From NCBI RefSeq assembly GCF_003812745.1, contig NZ_CP033831.1, forward strand, positions 1,922,001 through 1,986,000: 64,000 nucleotides of DNA. The letters are read 5' to 3'. Source of the stretch: Serratia sp. FDAARGOS_506 (GTDB lineage: Bacteria > Pseudomonadota > Gammaproteobacteria > Enterobacterales > Enterobacteriaceae). The position numbers and the translations under genes are program-made. This document shows, in pieces, positions 28,386 through 36,803 of this stretch. Every line of letters starts with the position of its first letter. The stretch's first letter is position 1. The notes below the pieces were generated by a model. It did no database searches. It was not told the DNA's origin and saw nothing but the letters and a program-made list of their open reading frames with translations.

Positions 28386-28624
28386 TTTTCTCATTCTTCA
28401 GGCAAAGGCAGTCCGTCGGCAAATAATTCCATTTGCCGTTAACGCCTTCACGAAAATAAAGGTGTGCGAGAACCCAGCGATGCCGAAGGCATTAACTGTG
28501 TTCGCTGTTTTATTTAGCTTGGATGCGCTTGGCCGAAATTAAAAATGAATTGCGTGTCCTTCCCGGTTAGCGAGAAAGCGATATTATCACCGGCGTGCGG
28601 AGAATAAATAAAAACGCAATGACA

Positions 28625-28645
28625 CTCTTATCAACGGCGTAAGAG
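28625..28645 (-). promoter_or_regulatory. Hairpin and C-rich tract after speFL
   Basis: CTCTTA (28625-28630) pairs with TAAGAG (28640-28645). On the minus strand a very C-rich, G-poor run (28646-28658) lies just before this, immediately after the speFL stop. C-rich RNA exposed behind a released ribosome is the expected Rho-loading situation, in line with the Rho-dependent control of speF known from E. coli and Salmonella. Confidence 0.5.
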
Positions 28646-28658
28646 CGAGGGGGGAGGG

Positions 28659-28763
28659 TTATCTGTAGTTGAAGAATGCGAAGCTAAAGCAGCTGCGATG
28701 AGCCATCATCATAATATGGGTTGTGCGCCTGATATGCGCCATTTTTCGGTTATTGTTTTCCAT
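28659..28763 (-). CDS. speFL: SpeFL ornithine-sensing arrest peptide (34 aa)
   Basis: A 34-codon frame upstream of speF, ATG at 28763, stop at 28659. It has the same length as E. coli SpeFL and retains MENN, HIRRTTHIM (residues 10-18), AHR (21-23), F26, F28, FFN (30-32) and R34. In E. coli, ornithine captured in the exit tunnel arrests the ribosome on SpeFL and this prevents Rho termination before speF. Variants here are Met20 for Phe20 and Ala29 for His29. Stop to speF start is 273 bases. Confidence 0.93.
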   Translation of the reverse strand: MENNNRKMAHIRRTTHIMMMAHRSCFSFAFFNYR

Positions 28764-29196
28764 TTTCTAATCCACCTTGCTGAGTGAAAAGATGGCGCTA
28801 TTTTAACGCAAGGTGGGCTAAAAATCGTGATGAAAGTCACATAAATGCCGGTATTTATAAATAACTATTCACCTGTTATGCAATGAGTTGCATAAACAGC
28901 GTTAAGGTGGGCCAACGGGCATGTAAACGAATTGCTAATCGGTGCCGGGGCGATGCGCTAATTTTGCATCCCGTCAGGATAGGAAAAATAAAATCGCGCG
29001 ATTAACCGGTTGCATAACGATCAAATAAATCCGTCTTGTATTTTTTATGTTATAAGCCCGCTTCGGGCTTAAATTAATAAAGATGCATTTATTGTGTATT
29101 TATATTCACTTTGGGTTTTTGATGATTATCGTTATTTGTGACTCGCCTCAACAACGCAGGGTAAGATGAAGTGAGTGAACAGGGAGGCGAGTAACC
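28764..29196. promoter_or_regulatory. 433-base regulatory region between speFL and yhbP
   Basis: AT-rich and non-coding. On the minus strand TTGCAT (28878-28883) and TATAAA (28854-28859), 18 bases apart, form a plausible speFL promoter. A CRP-like CGTGA-N6-TCACA lies at 28826-28841, just downstream of its predicted start. Inverted repeats: CCACCTTGC/GCAAGGTGG (28772-28780, 28808-28816) and TTATGCAA/TTGCATAA (28876-28883, 28888-28895). A hairpin TAAGCCCG/CGGGCTTA lies at 29053-29071. None is proven; the density suggests complex acid or carbon control. Confidence 0.45.
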
Positions 29197-29637
29197 TTGA
29201 ATACCCCAGAACAACGGCAGCAGATTGCGGATTTCATCGGCAAACAACACGTCTTGACGCTGTGCGCCGGCGACGGCCTCGACATGTGGTGCGCCAACTG
29301 TTTTTACGTGTTCGATGCTACGACGATGGCGCTGTGGCTGATGACCGAACCGCACACCCGCCACGGCGGGCTGATGCTGAACAACGGCCGGGTGGTTGGC
29401 ACCATCGCGCCGAAGCCGAAAAGCATCGCGCTGATCCGCGGCGTGCAGTACCGCGCCGAGGCGGTGCTGCTGAGCGGCGAAGAAGCCGAGGCGGCGCGCG
29501 CGCGTTACTGCAAGCGCTTCCCGATCGCCAGGGCGATGAAGGCCTCGGTTTGGCGGCTGGATCTGCACGAGGTGAAGATGACCGACAACACCCTCGGCTT
29601 CGGCAAGAAGCTGCATTGGGCGCGGTCTATACTTTAA
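29197..29637 (+). CDS. yhbP: YhbP, FMN-binding split-barrel family protein
   Basis: 146-residue protein of the pyridoxamine-phosphate-oxidase-like split barrel fold, UPF0306 family; substrate unknown. TTG at 29197 behind GGGAGG (nine-base spacing) gives the E. coli length. Recognisable segments: [25 protein letters not shown], of which [10 protein letters not shown] is most conserved, [13 protein letters not shown] and the end [15 protein letters not shown]. In E. coli yhbP adjoins yhbQ; here speFL-speF-potE separates them. Confidence 0.9.
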   Translation: MNTPEQRQQIADFIGKQHVLTLCAGDGLDMWCANCFYVFDATTMALWLMTEPHTRHGGLMLNNGRVVGTIAPKPKSIALIRGVQYRAEAVLLSGEEAEAARARYCKRFPIARAMKASVWRLDLHEVKMTDNTLGFGKKLHWARSIL

Positions 29638-29667
29638 GTCGACGTATTGATTACAACGGGAGATTGC

Positions 29668-30300
29668 ATGGCGCGAGCACTGTTAGTCGGCGCAACCGGG
29701 CTGGTGGGGCGCGAGTTGCTACAGCGGTTGCAAAGCGATCCGCAGATAACGGCCATTGTGGCGCCGACGCGCACGCCGCTGCCGCCGCACGGCAAGCTGA
29801 CCAACCCGGTCGGCGATGCGCTGTTCGAACTGCTGAGTAGCCTGCAGCAGCCGGTCGATCTGGTGTTTTGCTGCCTGGGCACCACCCGCCGGGCGGCGGG
29901 CAGCGCCGATGCCTTCCGCTACGTCGATTATCAACTGGTGGTGGAGAGCGCGCTGACCGGCCGCCGCTTGGGGGCGCAGCACTGTCTGGTGGTGAGCGCG
30001 TTGGGCGCCAACGCGGATTCCACCTTCCTGTATAACCGCACCAAAGGCGAGATGGAGCAGGCGCTGCGCGAACAGCACTGGCCGCGCCTGACGCTGGTGC
30101 GGCCTTCCATGCTGGTGGGGGATCGCCCCGCGCCGCGCCTGATGGAGCGCCTCACGCTGCCGCTGTTCAGGCTGCTGCCCGGCAAATGGCGCGCCGTCTC
30201 CGCCAAAGACGTGGCGCAAACGCTGCTGCAGCAGGCGTTCACGCCGGGCGAAGGGGTCAGGGTGCTGGAGTCGGATCGGCTGCACTGCTACCGAGGCTGA
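29668..30300 (+). CDS. yraR: YraR, NAD(P)-binding Rossmann-fold protein
   Basis: 210 residues from ATG 29668 behind GGGAGATTGC. The atypical short-chain dehydrogenase fold opens with LLVGATGLVGRELLQRL (nucleotide-binding GATGLVG), then VFCCLGTTRRAAGSADAF, VVSALGANADSTFLYNRTKGEME with the YxxxK-type pair, and RPSMLVGDR. Function unknown; resembles HTATIP2-like proteins. Its last 44 bases overlap convergent phnP. Confidence 0.92.
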   Translation: MARALLVGATGLVGRELLQRLQSDPQITAIVAPTRTPLPPHGKLTNPVGDALFELLSSLQQPVDLVFCCLGTTRRAAGSADAFRYVDYQLVVESALTGRRLGAQHCLVVSALGANADSTFLYNRTKGEMEQALREQHWPRLTLVRPSMLVGDRPAPRLMERLTLPLFRLLPGKWRAVSAKDVAQTLLQQAFTPGEGVRVLESDRLHCYRG

Positions 30301-31039
30301 CGCTGAGGTGATCGAACGCCAGCTCTAGCCCGGCGGGCAGTTCGTTGTCCAGCAGCCACAGATCGAGATGATGGCTGATGTGCGTCAGCAGCGTGCGTTT
30401 GGGCTGCAGCAACCGCTGCGTCTCCTGCGCGCGGGTCAGGTCATTGTGGTTGCGCGGCGCCTGCGGCTGCGGCGGCAGGCTGCAATCGAGCACCAGCAGA
30501 TCCAGCGCCACGTTTTGCAGATAGTCGGCGGTGGCCGGCGGCAGGCCGACGGTGTCGGTCAGGTAGGCCAGCGAAGCGCCCGCCGCCTGGATCAGATAGC
30601 CGTGGGTCAGTTTGGAGTGTTGCAGCGGCAGCGGGGTGATGCGCATGCCGCCCAGCTTGACGGTGGCAAAGGGCGCCAGCGGCGGCTGAAACGCCAGAAT
30701 GCCGGGGTGTTTGAACAGGTCGTCGCAGCCCTGTTCATCCGGCGGGCCATACACCGGAATGGAATTTCCGCACCCCCAACGCAAAGGAAATAACCCCTGA
30801 ACGTGATCCATGTGGTAATGTGTCAGTAAAAAACGTTGAATTTGCCCCGCCGAAAACCGCCGCTCCAAAGCTGGCAATCCCGCATCCAATAAGGTCGTTT
30901 CCCCCTGATAGTTAAGCATGGCGCTGCACGCTCGCCGCCGAAATGCCGGCTCGCGCCGCGCCCGTTGGCAGATCAGGCAGTCGCAGCCGAACACCGGCAC
31001 CTGCTGTGCGCCGCCGGTGCCGAGAAAGGTCAGTTGCAT
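30257..31039 (-). CDS. phnP: PhnP, phosphoribosyl cyclic phosphate phosphodiesterase
   Basis: Opens 5-phospho-ribose 1,2-cyclic phosphate, the C-P lyase product, to ribose 1,5-bisphosphate. Metallo-beta-lactamase fold, 260 residues, with metal motif LTHYHMDHVQG, later HSKLTHGY, and the family zinc-binding cysteines at CDCLICQRARR. The ATG at 31039 is directly preceded by GGAGGGGAGCG. Last gene of the phn cluster, 12 bases after the hexapeptide transferase. Confidence 0.96.
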   Translation of the reverse strand: MQLTFLGTGGAQQVPVFGCDCLICQRARREPAFRRRACSAMLNYQGETTLLDAGLPALERRFSAGQIQRFLLTHYHMDHVQGLFPLRWGCGNSIPVYGPPDEQGCDDLFKHPGILAFQPPLAPFATVKLGGMRITPLPLQHSKLTHGYLIQAAGASLAYLTDTVGLPPATADYLQNVALDLLVLDCSLPPQPQAPRNHNDLTRAQETQRLLQPKRTLLTHISHHLDLWLLDNELPAGLELAFDHLSVSLGSSAADPTPAP

Positions 31040-31051
31040 CGCTCCCCTCCG

Positions 31052-31654
31052 TTAAAGGTACTTCTGGGCAAAGCGGTTGATGTCGCGAAAATCCGCCAGC
31101 CGCGCCTGCAGCGTGGCGTGATCCCAGTGCCACCACTGGCTGCGTTCGATGCGTTCTATCAGCGCGTCGTCAAAGCGCATGCCGATCTTTTTAGCCGCCA
31201 CGCCGGCGACGATGCTGTAGGGCTCCACGTCCTTGGTGACCACCGCCGCGCTGCCGATCACCGCGCCGTTGCCGACGCTGACGCCCGGCATCAGGATGGC
31301 GTTATGGCCGATCCACACGTCGTGGCCGACGGTGACGTGGTGCTCGCGCCGCCAGTCGAAGAACGCCGCGTCGTCTTCTCCCAGACCGTATTCAGAGGCG
31401 CGGTAGGTAAAGTGGTGCTGTGCGATGCGCTGGTAGGTCGGGTGGTTGCCGGGATTGATGCGCGCATAGGAGGCGATGGAGACGAACTTGCCGATAGTGG
31501 CGTAAAAGATCTGGTTGTGCCCGGCGGTGTAGGAGTAGTCCCCCATCTCCACCTCTTCCAGGATCGCATCGTCGGCCAGATGCACATATTGGCCGAGCCG
31601 GGTGCGGTTAAGGGTCACGTTGTCGCCGATTTTCGGCTGGGCAAAGTCGGTCAT
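31052..31654 (-). CDS. Hexapeptide-repeat transferase of phn cluster
   Basis: 200 residues, left-handed beta-helix acyltransferase type: repeated I/V-G-x-x-x units (KIGDNVTL, TIGKFVSIAS, TVGHDVWIGHNAILMPGVSVGNGAVIGSAAVVTKDV), closest to the phosphonate-associated transferase family (DapH/DapD/GlmU-related). The ATG at 31654 overlaps the phnN stop as ATGA. It occupies the place of phnO of E. coli, which is a GNAT enzyme, so it may do an analogous N-acetylation of aminophosphonates; this is inference. Confidence 0.88.
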   Translation of the reverse strand: MTDFAQPKIGDNVTLNRTRLGQYVHLADDAILEEVEMGDYSYTAGHNQIFYATIGKFVSIASYARINPGNHPTYQRIAQHHFTYRASEYGLGEDDAAFFDWRREHHVTVGHDVWIGHNAILMPGVSVGNGAVIGSAAVVTKDVEPYSIVAGVAAKKIGMRFDDALIERIERSQWWHWDHATLQARLADFRDINRFAQKYL

Positions 31655-32220
31655 GGCGTCGCGTCCTGAGCTTGTCGAGTGGCGGTAGGCAGCAGCGCCA
31701 GCAGCGCCGCCAGGGTGTCGTCGAGTGGGCCATCGTTGTGCAGCACTCGGCAGCCGGCGGGCAGACTCTGCTGATATTCCGCCGCCCGCGCCAGCCGCAG
31801 CTCGATCTGTTCGGCGCTTTCTCGCCCGCGATCCTGCAGGCGCCGGCGCAGGATCGCGGCGTTGACCTGCAGGCATACCGGCAGCAGCTGCGCACCATAG
31901 CGCTGCTGCGCCTGCGGCAGGTGGGCGCGCGAACCGTTGACCGCCACGTCGATCCCCTGCAGCAGCCAAAGATCCACCTCGATCCCGAACGCGTAGCGCT
32001 GCTGGTGGGCCTGCCAGTCGAGCGCGAACAGCCCCTTGGCGCGGCGGCGCAGAAATTCGGGTTCGCTCAGCGCGATATGATTCTCGCAGCCGGCGTCCGC
32101 CGGCCGGGTGATGTAACGGTGCGCCACCATCGGCGCGCGGTCGGTGTCGGCCCGCAGCGCGGTCAGCAGGCTGTCCTTGCCTGCGCCGGAAGGCCCCATC
32201 AGGTAGATGAGCCGCGCCAT
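31651..32220 (-). CDS. phnN: PhnN, ribose 1,5-bisphosphokinase
   Basis: Phosphorylates ribose 1,5-bisphosphate to PRPP, returning the C-P lyase ribosyl carrier to metabolism. The ATG at 32220 gives 189 residues beginning MARLIYLMGPSGAGKDS with the P-loop at residues 9-16 (guanylate-kinase-like fold). The start overlaps the phnM stop (TGATG) and the end overlaps the transferase gene (ATGA). Confidence 0.95.
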   Translation of the reverse strand: MARLIYLMGPSGAGKDSLLTALRADTDRAPMVAHRYITRPADAGCENHIALSEPEFLRRRAKGLFALDWQAHQQRYAFGIEVDLWLLQGIDVAVNGSRAHLPQAQQRYGAQLLPVCLQVNAAILRRRLQDRGRESAEQIELRLARAAEYQQSLPAGCRVLHNDGPLDDTLAALLALLPTATRQAQDATP

Positions 32221-33356
32221 CAGAACACCTGCCTGCCCTGGCGCCATACGTTCTGCACATAAACGTGCTCGCCGTGCGGCCGCGCCAGCACCAGATCCGC
32301 CCGCAATCCTTCAGCGAGGGTACCGCGATCCTGCAGATCCAGCGCCCGCGCCGGGTTGCGGGTGATCATGCGCACTGCCTGGGGCAGGTCGTAGGCGTTG
32401 CGCTCGTCCGCCGCGAGGCGAAACGCCGCGTCCAGCAGGCTGGCCGGGTAATAATCGGAAGAGAGGATATCCAGCACCCCCAGCGCCGCCAGGTGGTGCG
32501 CCGCCACGTTGCCGGAGTGGGAACCGCCGCGCACGATGTTCGGCGCGCCCATCAGCACCTGCAGGCCCTGCTGGTGCGAGGCGCGGGCGGCTGCCTCGGT
32601 GGTGGGGAACTCGGCGATGGCGCTGCCCAGCGCGCAGGATTCGGCCACGTGCGCGGCGGTGGCGTCGTCATGGCTGGCCAGCGAGATGCGGCGCGCGCGG
32701 CAGTGGGCGGCGATCGCCTCGCGGTTCGGCGCGGCCCAGCGGGCGGACAGGGCGACCTGCTCCTCCTCGTACTCACTCATCTGCTGGTCGTTGAGGTGGT
32801 ATTTGCCCTGATAGTATTCGCGGTATTTTTCGCGCGAGGCGAACTGGCGCTGGCCCGGCGAGTGGTCCATCAGCGACACCAGCGACACGCCCGGCTTGTC
32901 CATCAGCTGTTCGAACAGCGGCAGGGTGCTCTCGTGCGGCAGCTCGCAGCGCAGGTGCAGCCGGTGCTCGGCGCGGTTCACCCCGGCGCGCTGGCTGTGG
33001 ATCACCGCGTCGATCATCTTCTGCAGGTTTTCCAGCCGGTGGCCGCCGTCGCGCACGTCGCCGATCGCCACCGCATCCAATACCGTGGTGATGCCGTTGG
33101 CCACCATCAGCGCGTCGTGGCTGCTCATCGCCGAATGGGCCGGCCAGTCGACGTTCGGGCGCGGAGTGAAGAACTTGTCCAGGTTGTCGGTATGCAGCTC
33201 GATCAGCCCCGGCAGCAGCCAGCCGCCGTCGCCGTCCAGCGCCTGCGGCAGCCGGCTCGGGCCGTCGGCGAAGCTGCGGATCACGCCGTCCTGCATCTCC
33301 AGCGAGCCTTGCACCACCTGGTCATCCAGCACCAGCTTAACGTTATTGACGATCAT
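32220..33356 (-). CDS. phnM: PhnM, ribosyl triphosphonate diphosphatase
   Basis: Amidohydrolase-superfamily enzyme releasing pyrophosphate from alpha-D-ribose 1-methylphosphonate 5-triphosphate. 378 residues. Metal-site motifs include LLPGLIELHTDNLDK (HxD-type strand 1), SLMDHSPGQRQF, RISLASHDDAT and LSSDYYPASLL. It overlaps phnN by one base and phnL by one base, tightly coupled. Confidence 0.96.
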   Translation of the reverse strand: MIVNNVKLVLDDQVVQGSLEMQDGVIRSFADGPSRLPQALDGDGGWLLPGLIELHTDNLDKFFTPRPNVDWPAHSAMSSHDALMVANGITTVLDAVAIGDVRDGGHRLENLQKMIDAVIHSQRAGVNRAEHRLHLRCELPHESTLPLFEQLMDKPGVSLVSLMDHSPGQRQFASREKYREYYQGKYHLNDQQMSEYEEEQVALSARWAAPNREAIAAHCRARRISLASHDDATAAHVAESCALGSAIAEFPTTEAAARASHQQGLQVLMGAPNIVRGGSHSGNVAAHHLAALGVLDILSSDYYPASLLDAAFRLAADERNAYDLPQAVRMITRNPARALDLQDRGTLAEGLRADLVLARPHGEHVYVQNVWRQGRQVF

Positions 33357-34060
33357 CAGAGGGCCTCCAGCGCCTGCGGCGCCTGCATATCATAAAGCCG
33401 GTCGGCGACCTGTTGGCGGACACCTTCATCGTGAAAAATGCCGACGATCGCCGCGCCGCGCGCCTTGGCGCGTTCGATAAGCTGCACCACCGCCGCGCTG
33501 TTGCGGCTGTCGAGCGAGGCGGTCGGTTCGTCCAGCAACAGAATGGGGTAATCGACGATAAAGCCGCGCGCGATGTTCACCCGCTGCTGCTCGCCGCCGG
33601 AGAAGGTGGACGGCGCCAGCGGCCACAGGCGCTGCGGTACGTTGAGCGCAGCGAGCAGCGCTTCGGCGCGTTCACGGCACTCAGCGCGTTCGACGCCCTG
33701 TTCCAGCAGCGGCTGCATCACCACCTCCAGCGCGCTGATGCGCGGGATCACCCGCAGGAACTGGCTGACCCAGCCCAGCGTATGGCGGCGCACCGCCAGA
33801 ATTTGGCGCGCGTCGGCGCTGACCATGTCCAGCCAGTCGCCCTGGTGGTTGATCCAGATATGGCCGCTGTCCGGCAGGTAGTTGGCGTACAGCGAGCGCA
33901 GCAGGGTGGATTTGCCGCTGCCGGAGTGGCCGTGCAGCACCACGCATTCGCCGCCGTGGACCGTCAGGTTGGCGTCGTGCAGCACCGGCAGGCGGGTGCC
34001 GTACTGCTGGTGCAGCACAAAGGTTTTACTGAGATGTTCAACTCGGATTTGCATAGTCAT
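33356..34060 (-). CDS. phnL: PhnL, ABC-type ATPase of the C-P lyase complex
   Basis: 234-residue nucleotide-binding protein associated with the PhnGHI-catalysed triphosphonate-forming step, not a transporter ATPase. Walker [11 protein letters not shown]-loop [13 protein letters not shown], signature [13 protein letters not shown] and Walker [14 protein letters not shown] are intact. Its start lies 16 bases from phnK. Confidence 0.95.
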   Translation of the reverse strand: MTMQIRVEHLSKTFVLHQQYGTRLPVLHDANLTVHGGECVVLHGHSGSGKSTLLRSLYANYLPDSGHIWINHQGDWLDMVSADARQILAVRRHTLGWVSQFLRVIPRISALEVVMQPLLEQGVERAECRERAEALLAALNVPQRLWPLAPSTFSGGEQQRVNIARGFIVDYPILLLDEPTASLDSRNSAAVVQLIERAKARGAAIVGIFHDEGVRQQVADRLYDMQAPQALEAL

Positions 34061-34076
34061 CTGTTATCGCCTTGGG

Positions 34077-34865
34077 TTACGACAGCACCGAAGAAACCAG
34101 CAGCTGGGTGTAGGGATGGTGCGGATCGTCCAGCACCCGGTCGGTCAGGCCGCTCTCCACCACTTCGCCCTGTTTCATCACCAGCAGGCGGTGGGCCAGC
34201 AGCCGCGCCACGCCGAGATCGTGGGTGACGATCACTGCCGCCAGCTGCATTTCCACCACCAGGTTGCGCAGCAGATCGAGCAGGCGCGCCTGCACCGATA
34301 CGTCCAGCCCGCCGGTCGGCTCATCCATAAACACCAGCTTGGGGTGGGTGACCAGATTGCGGGCGATCTGCAGCCGCTGCTGCATGCCGCCGGAGAAGGT
34401 GGTCGGCAGATCGTCGAGGCGCGACAGCGGGATTTCGACGTCTTCCAGCCACTGGCCGGCCTGGCGGCGAATGTCGCCATAGTGGCGCTGGCCGATGGCC
34501 ATCAGCCGCTCGCCGATGTTGCCGCCGGCGGAGACCTGCGGTCGCAGCCCGTCGAGCGGGTGCTGGTGCACCACGCCCCAGTCGGTGCGCAGCAGGCGGC
34601 GGCGATCGCTCTCCGCCATGGCGTACAGATCCTGTTCCTGGCCCGCCTGCGGGCGGTAAAGGATCTGCCCGCGCTGCGGCGCCAGCCGCGCCGAGATCGA
34701 CTTCAGCAGCGTGGTTTTGCCGGAGCCGGATTCGCCGACGATGCCCAGCACTTCGCCGGGATAGATGTCGAACGACACGTCGCTGAAGCCCTTGCCGGGG
34801 GCGTACAGGTGGGTGAGCCGGTTCACCGACAGCAGCGGAGTGGTGCTCAAAGGGGTGGAAGTCAT
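34077..34865 (-). CDS. phnK: PhnK, ABC-type ATPase of the C-P lyase complex
   Basis: Binds the PhnGHIJ core over PhnJ as a homodimer in E. coli. The ATG at 34865 gives 262 residues; the frame extends to 35015 inside phnJ without conservation. Walker A GESGSGKTT, signature FSGGMQQRLQIARNL, Walker B KLVFMDEPTGGLD, H-loop VTHDLGVARLL. The start overlaps the phnJ stop by one base. Confidence 0.95.
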   Translation of the reverse strand: MTSTPLSTTPLLSVNRLTHLYAPGKGFSDVSFDIYPGEVLGIVGESGSGKTTLLKSISARLAPQRGQILYRPQAGQEQDLYAMAESDRRRLLRTDWGVVHQHPLDGLRPQVSAGGNIGERLMAIGQRHYGDIRRQAGQWLEDVEIPLSRLDDLPTTFSGGMQQRLQIARNLVTHPKLVFMDEPTGGLDVSVQARLLDLLRNLVVEMQLAAVIVTHDLGVARLLAHRLLVMKQGEVVESGLTDRVLDDPHHPYTQLLVSSVLS

Positions 34866-35725
34866 CAGTGCTGCGCCTCTTGCGAAGATTGCGCCAGCTG
34901 CTGCCGGCAGTAGTCGGTGTCCGAACAGACGAACATGCGGTTGCCCCGATCGTCGAGCACCACCTCGTCCAGGTAGCTGTGGCGCGAGCCGCACAGCGCG
35001 CAGGGTTCGTCCCACTGTTGCACGCTGAACGGATGGTCGTCGAAGTCCAGGCTCTCCACCTTGGTGAACGGCGGCAGGGCGTAGATGCGTTTCTCGCGCC
35101 CGGCGCCGAACAGCTGCAGCGCCGGCATCATGTGCATTTTCGGGTTGTCGAATTTCGGGATCGGCGACGGATCCATCACGTAGCGATCGTTGACCTTCAC
35201 CGGGTAGGCGTAGGTGGTGGCGATATGGCCGTAGCGCGCGATGTCTTCATACAGCTTCACCTGCATCACGCCGTACTCCTCCAGCGCGTGCATCTTGCGG
35301 GTCTCGGTTTCGCGCGGTTCGATAAAGCGCAGCGGCTCCGGGATCGGCACCTGATAGATCAGGATCTGGTCTTCGCGCAGCGCGGTTTCCGGAATGCGGT
35401 GACGGGTTTGGATCAGCGTGGCCTCCGGCGTGCGTTCGGTGGTTTCCACCCCGGCGACGCGCTGGAAGAAGCGGCGGATCGACACCGCGTTGGTGGTGTC
35501 GTCGGCGCCCTGGTCGATCACCTTCAGCACGTCGGCGCGGCCGATAACGCTGGCGGTGAGCTGAATGCCGCCGGTGCCCCAGCCGTAGGGCATCGGCATC
35601 TCGCGGCCGCCGAACGGTACCTGATAGCCGGGGATCGCTACCGCCTTCAGGATGGCGCGGCGGATCATGCGCTTGGTCTGTTCGTCCAGATAGCCGAGGT
35701 TATAGCCGGTCAATACTTCACTCAT
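34865..35725 (-). CDS. phnJ: PhnJ, carbon-phosphorus lyase (radical SAM)
   Basis: Cleaves the C-P bond of ribosyl alkylphosphonates to release the alkane and a cyclic phosphate. 286 residues. The four conserved cysteines are Cys242, Cys245, Cys267 and Cys273 (CALC and CSDTDYC), and the glycine of IPGYQVPFGG is Gly33; all are shifted by one from E. coli (241, 244, 266, 272, Gly32). It therefore appears catalytically complete. The start overlaps the phnI end by eight bases. Confidence 0.97.
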   Translation of the reverse strand: MSEVLTGYNLGYLDEQTKRMIRRAILKAVAIPGYQVPFGGREMPMPYGWGTGGIQLTASVIGRADVLKVIDQGADDTTNAVSIRRFFQRVAGVETTERTPEATLIQTRHRIPETALREDQILIYQVPIPEPLRFIEPRETETRKMHALEEYGVMQVKLYEDIARYGHIATTYAYPVKVNDRYVMDPSPIPKFDNPKMHMMPALQLFGAGREKRIYALPPFTKVESLDFDDHPFSVQQWDEPCALCGSRHSYLDEVVLDDRGNRMFVCSDTDYCRQQLAQSSQEAQH

Positions 35726-36803
35726 CGCGGGCCTCCTGATGCTCGCTGTATTCCTGTCGCAGCCGCTTGAGCAGCTCCAGTTCGGCCTGGAAGTCGACGT
35801 AGTGCGGCAGCTTGAGATGGGAGACGAAGCCGGCGGCCTCGACGTTGTCGGCGTGGGCTAGCACGAACTCTTCGTCCTGCGCCGGGCCGGCGACGCCTTC
35901 GCCGTAGTCGGGGCTTTGCAATGCGCGATCTACCAGCGCCATCGCCATCGCCTTGCGTTCGGCGCGGCCGAACACCAGCCCGTAACCGCGGGTGAAGTGC
36001 GGTGGGTGGTCCTTTGGATCGACGAAGCCGTTGACCATTTCGCACTCGGTTAGCAGAATTTCGCCGATATCGATGGCGAAACCGAGCTCTTCAGGCACGA
36101 TCTCCACCGAAACGTGGCCGGTGCGGATCTCGCCGGCGAACGGGTGGTTGCGGCCGTAGCCGCGCTGGGTGGCGTAGCCGAGCGCCAGCAGAAAACCTTC
36201 GTCGCCGCGCACCAGCTGCTGCAGGCGCGCCGAGCGTGAGCAGGGGTAAACCGGCGGGTTGCGGGTAATGTCGTCCGGCGTACTGCCGTCGTCCTGTTCC
36301 TCCCGCGCCAGCTGTTGGCGACACAACAGATCGAACACGTGGCTGCAGTTGTCCGGCAGCGGTTCGTCGGCCTGCGGCGCACGCGGCGCCTCGCCTTCCG
36401 CCAGCAGCGCGAAGTCCAGCAGCCGGTGGGTGTAGTCGTAGGTCGGCCCCAGCACCTGCCCGCCGGGCAAGTCCTTGTAAACCGCCGAAATGCGTCGCTC
36501 CAGCCGCATGTTTTCGCTGGCCAGCGGCTCGCTGACCGCCAGGCGCGGCAGGGTGGTGCGATAGGCGCGCAGCAGGAAGATCGCCTCCACCAGATCGCCG
36601 CTGGCTTGTTTGATCGCCAGAGCCGCCAGCTCGCGATCGTAGATGCCGCCTTCGGTCATCACCCGATCCACCGCCAGCCCCAGCTGCTGTTCGATTTGTT
36701 CCGCGCCGATCGCCGGCAGCGCGTCGTCGCCGCGCCGCAGCTGTTCCTGCAGCTGATGGGCGGCCTCAATGGCTTTTTCGCCCCCTTTTACCGCTACGTA
36801 CAT
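35718..36803 (-). CDS. phnI: PhnI, C-P lyase core nucleosidase subunit
   Basis: Subunit of the PhnGHIJ core; with PhnG, H and L it exchanges adenine of ATP for the phosphonate. The ATG at 36803 gives 361 residues beginning MYVAVKGGEKAIEAAH; GTG at 36809 is an alternative. Conserved blocks: VTRPMVSP-like region replaced here by RLAVSEPLASENMRLERR, KDLPGGQVLGPTYDYTHRLLDF and the ATQRGYGRNHPFAGEIR segment. It overlaps both neighbours, phnH by one base and phnJ by eight. Confidence 0.96.
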   Translation of the reverse strand: MYVAVKGGEKAIEAAHQLQEQLRRGDDALPAIGAEQIEQQLGLAVDRVMTEGGIYDRELAALAIKQASGDLVEAIFLLRAYRTTLPRLAVSEPLASENMRLERRISAVYKDLPGGQVLGPTYDYTHRLLDFALLAEGEAPRAPQADEPLPDNCSHVFDLLCRQQLAREEQDDGSTPDDITRNPPVYPCSRSARLQQLVRGDEGFLLALGYATQRGYGRNHPFAGEIRTGHVSVEIVPEELGFAIDIGEILLTECEMVNGFVDPKDHPPHFTRGYGLVFGRAERKAMAMALVDRALQSPDYGEGVAGPAQDEEFVLAHADNVEAAGFVSHLKLPHYVDFQAELELLKRLRQEYSEHQEARDE

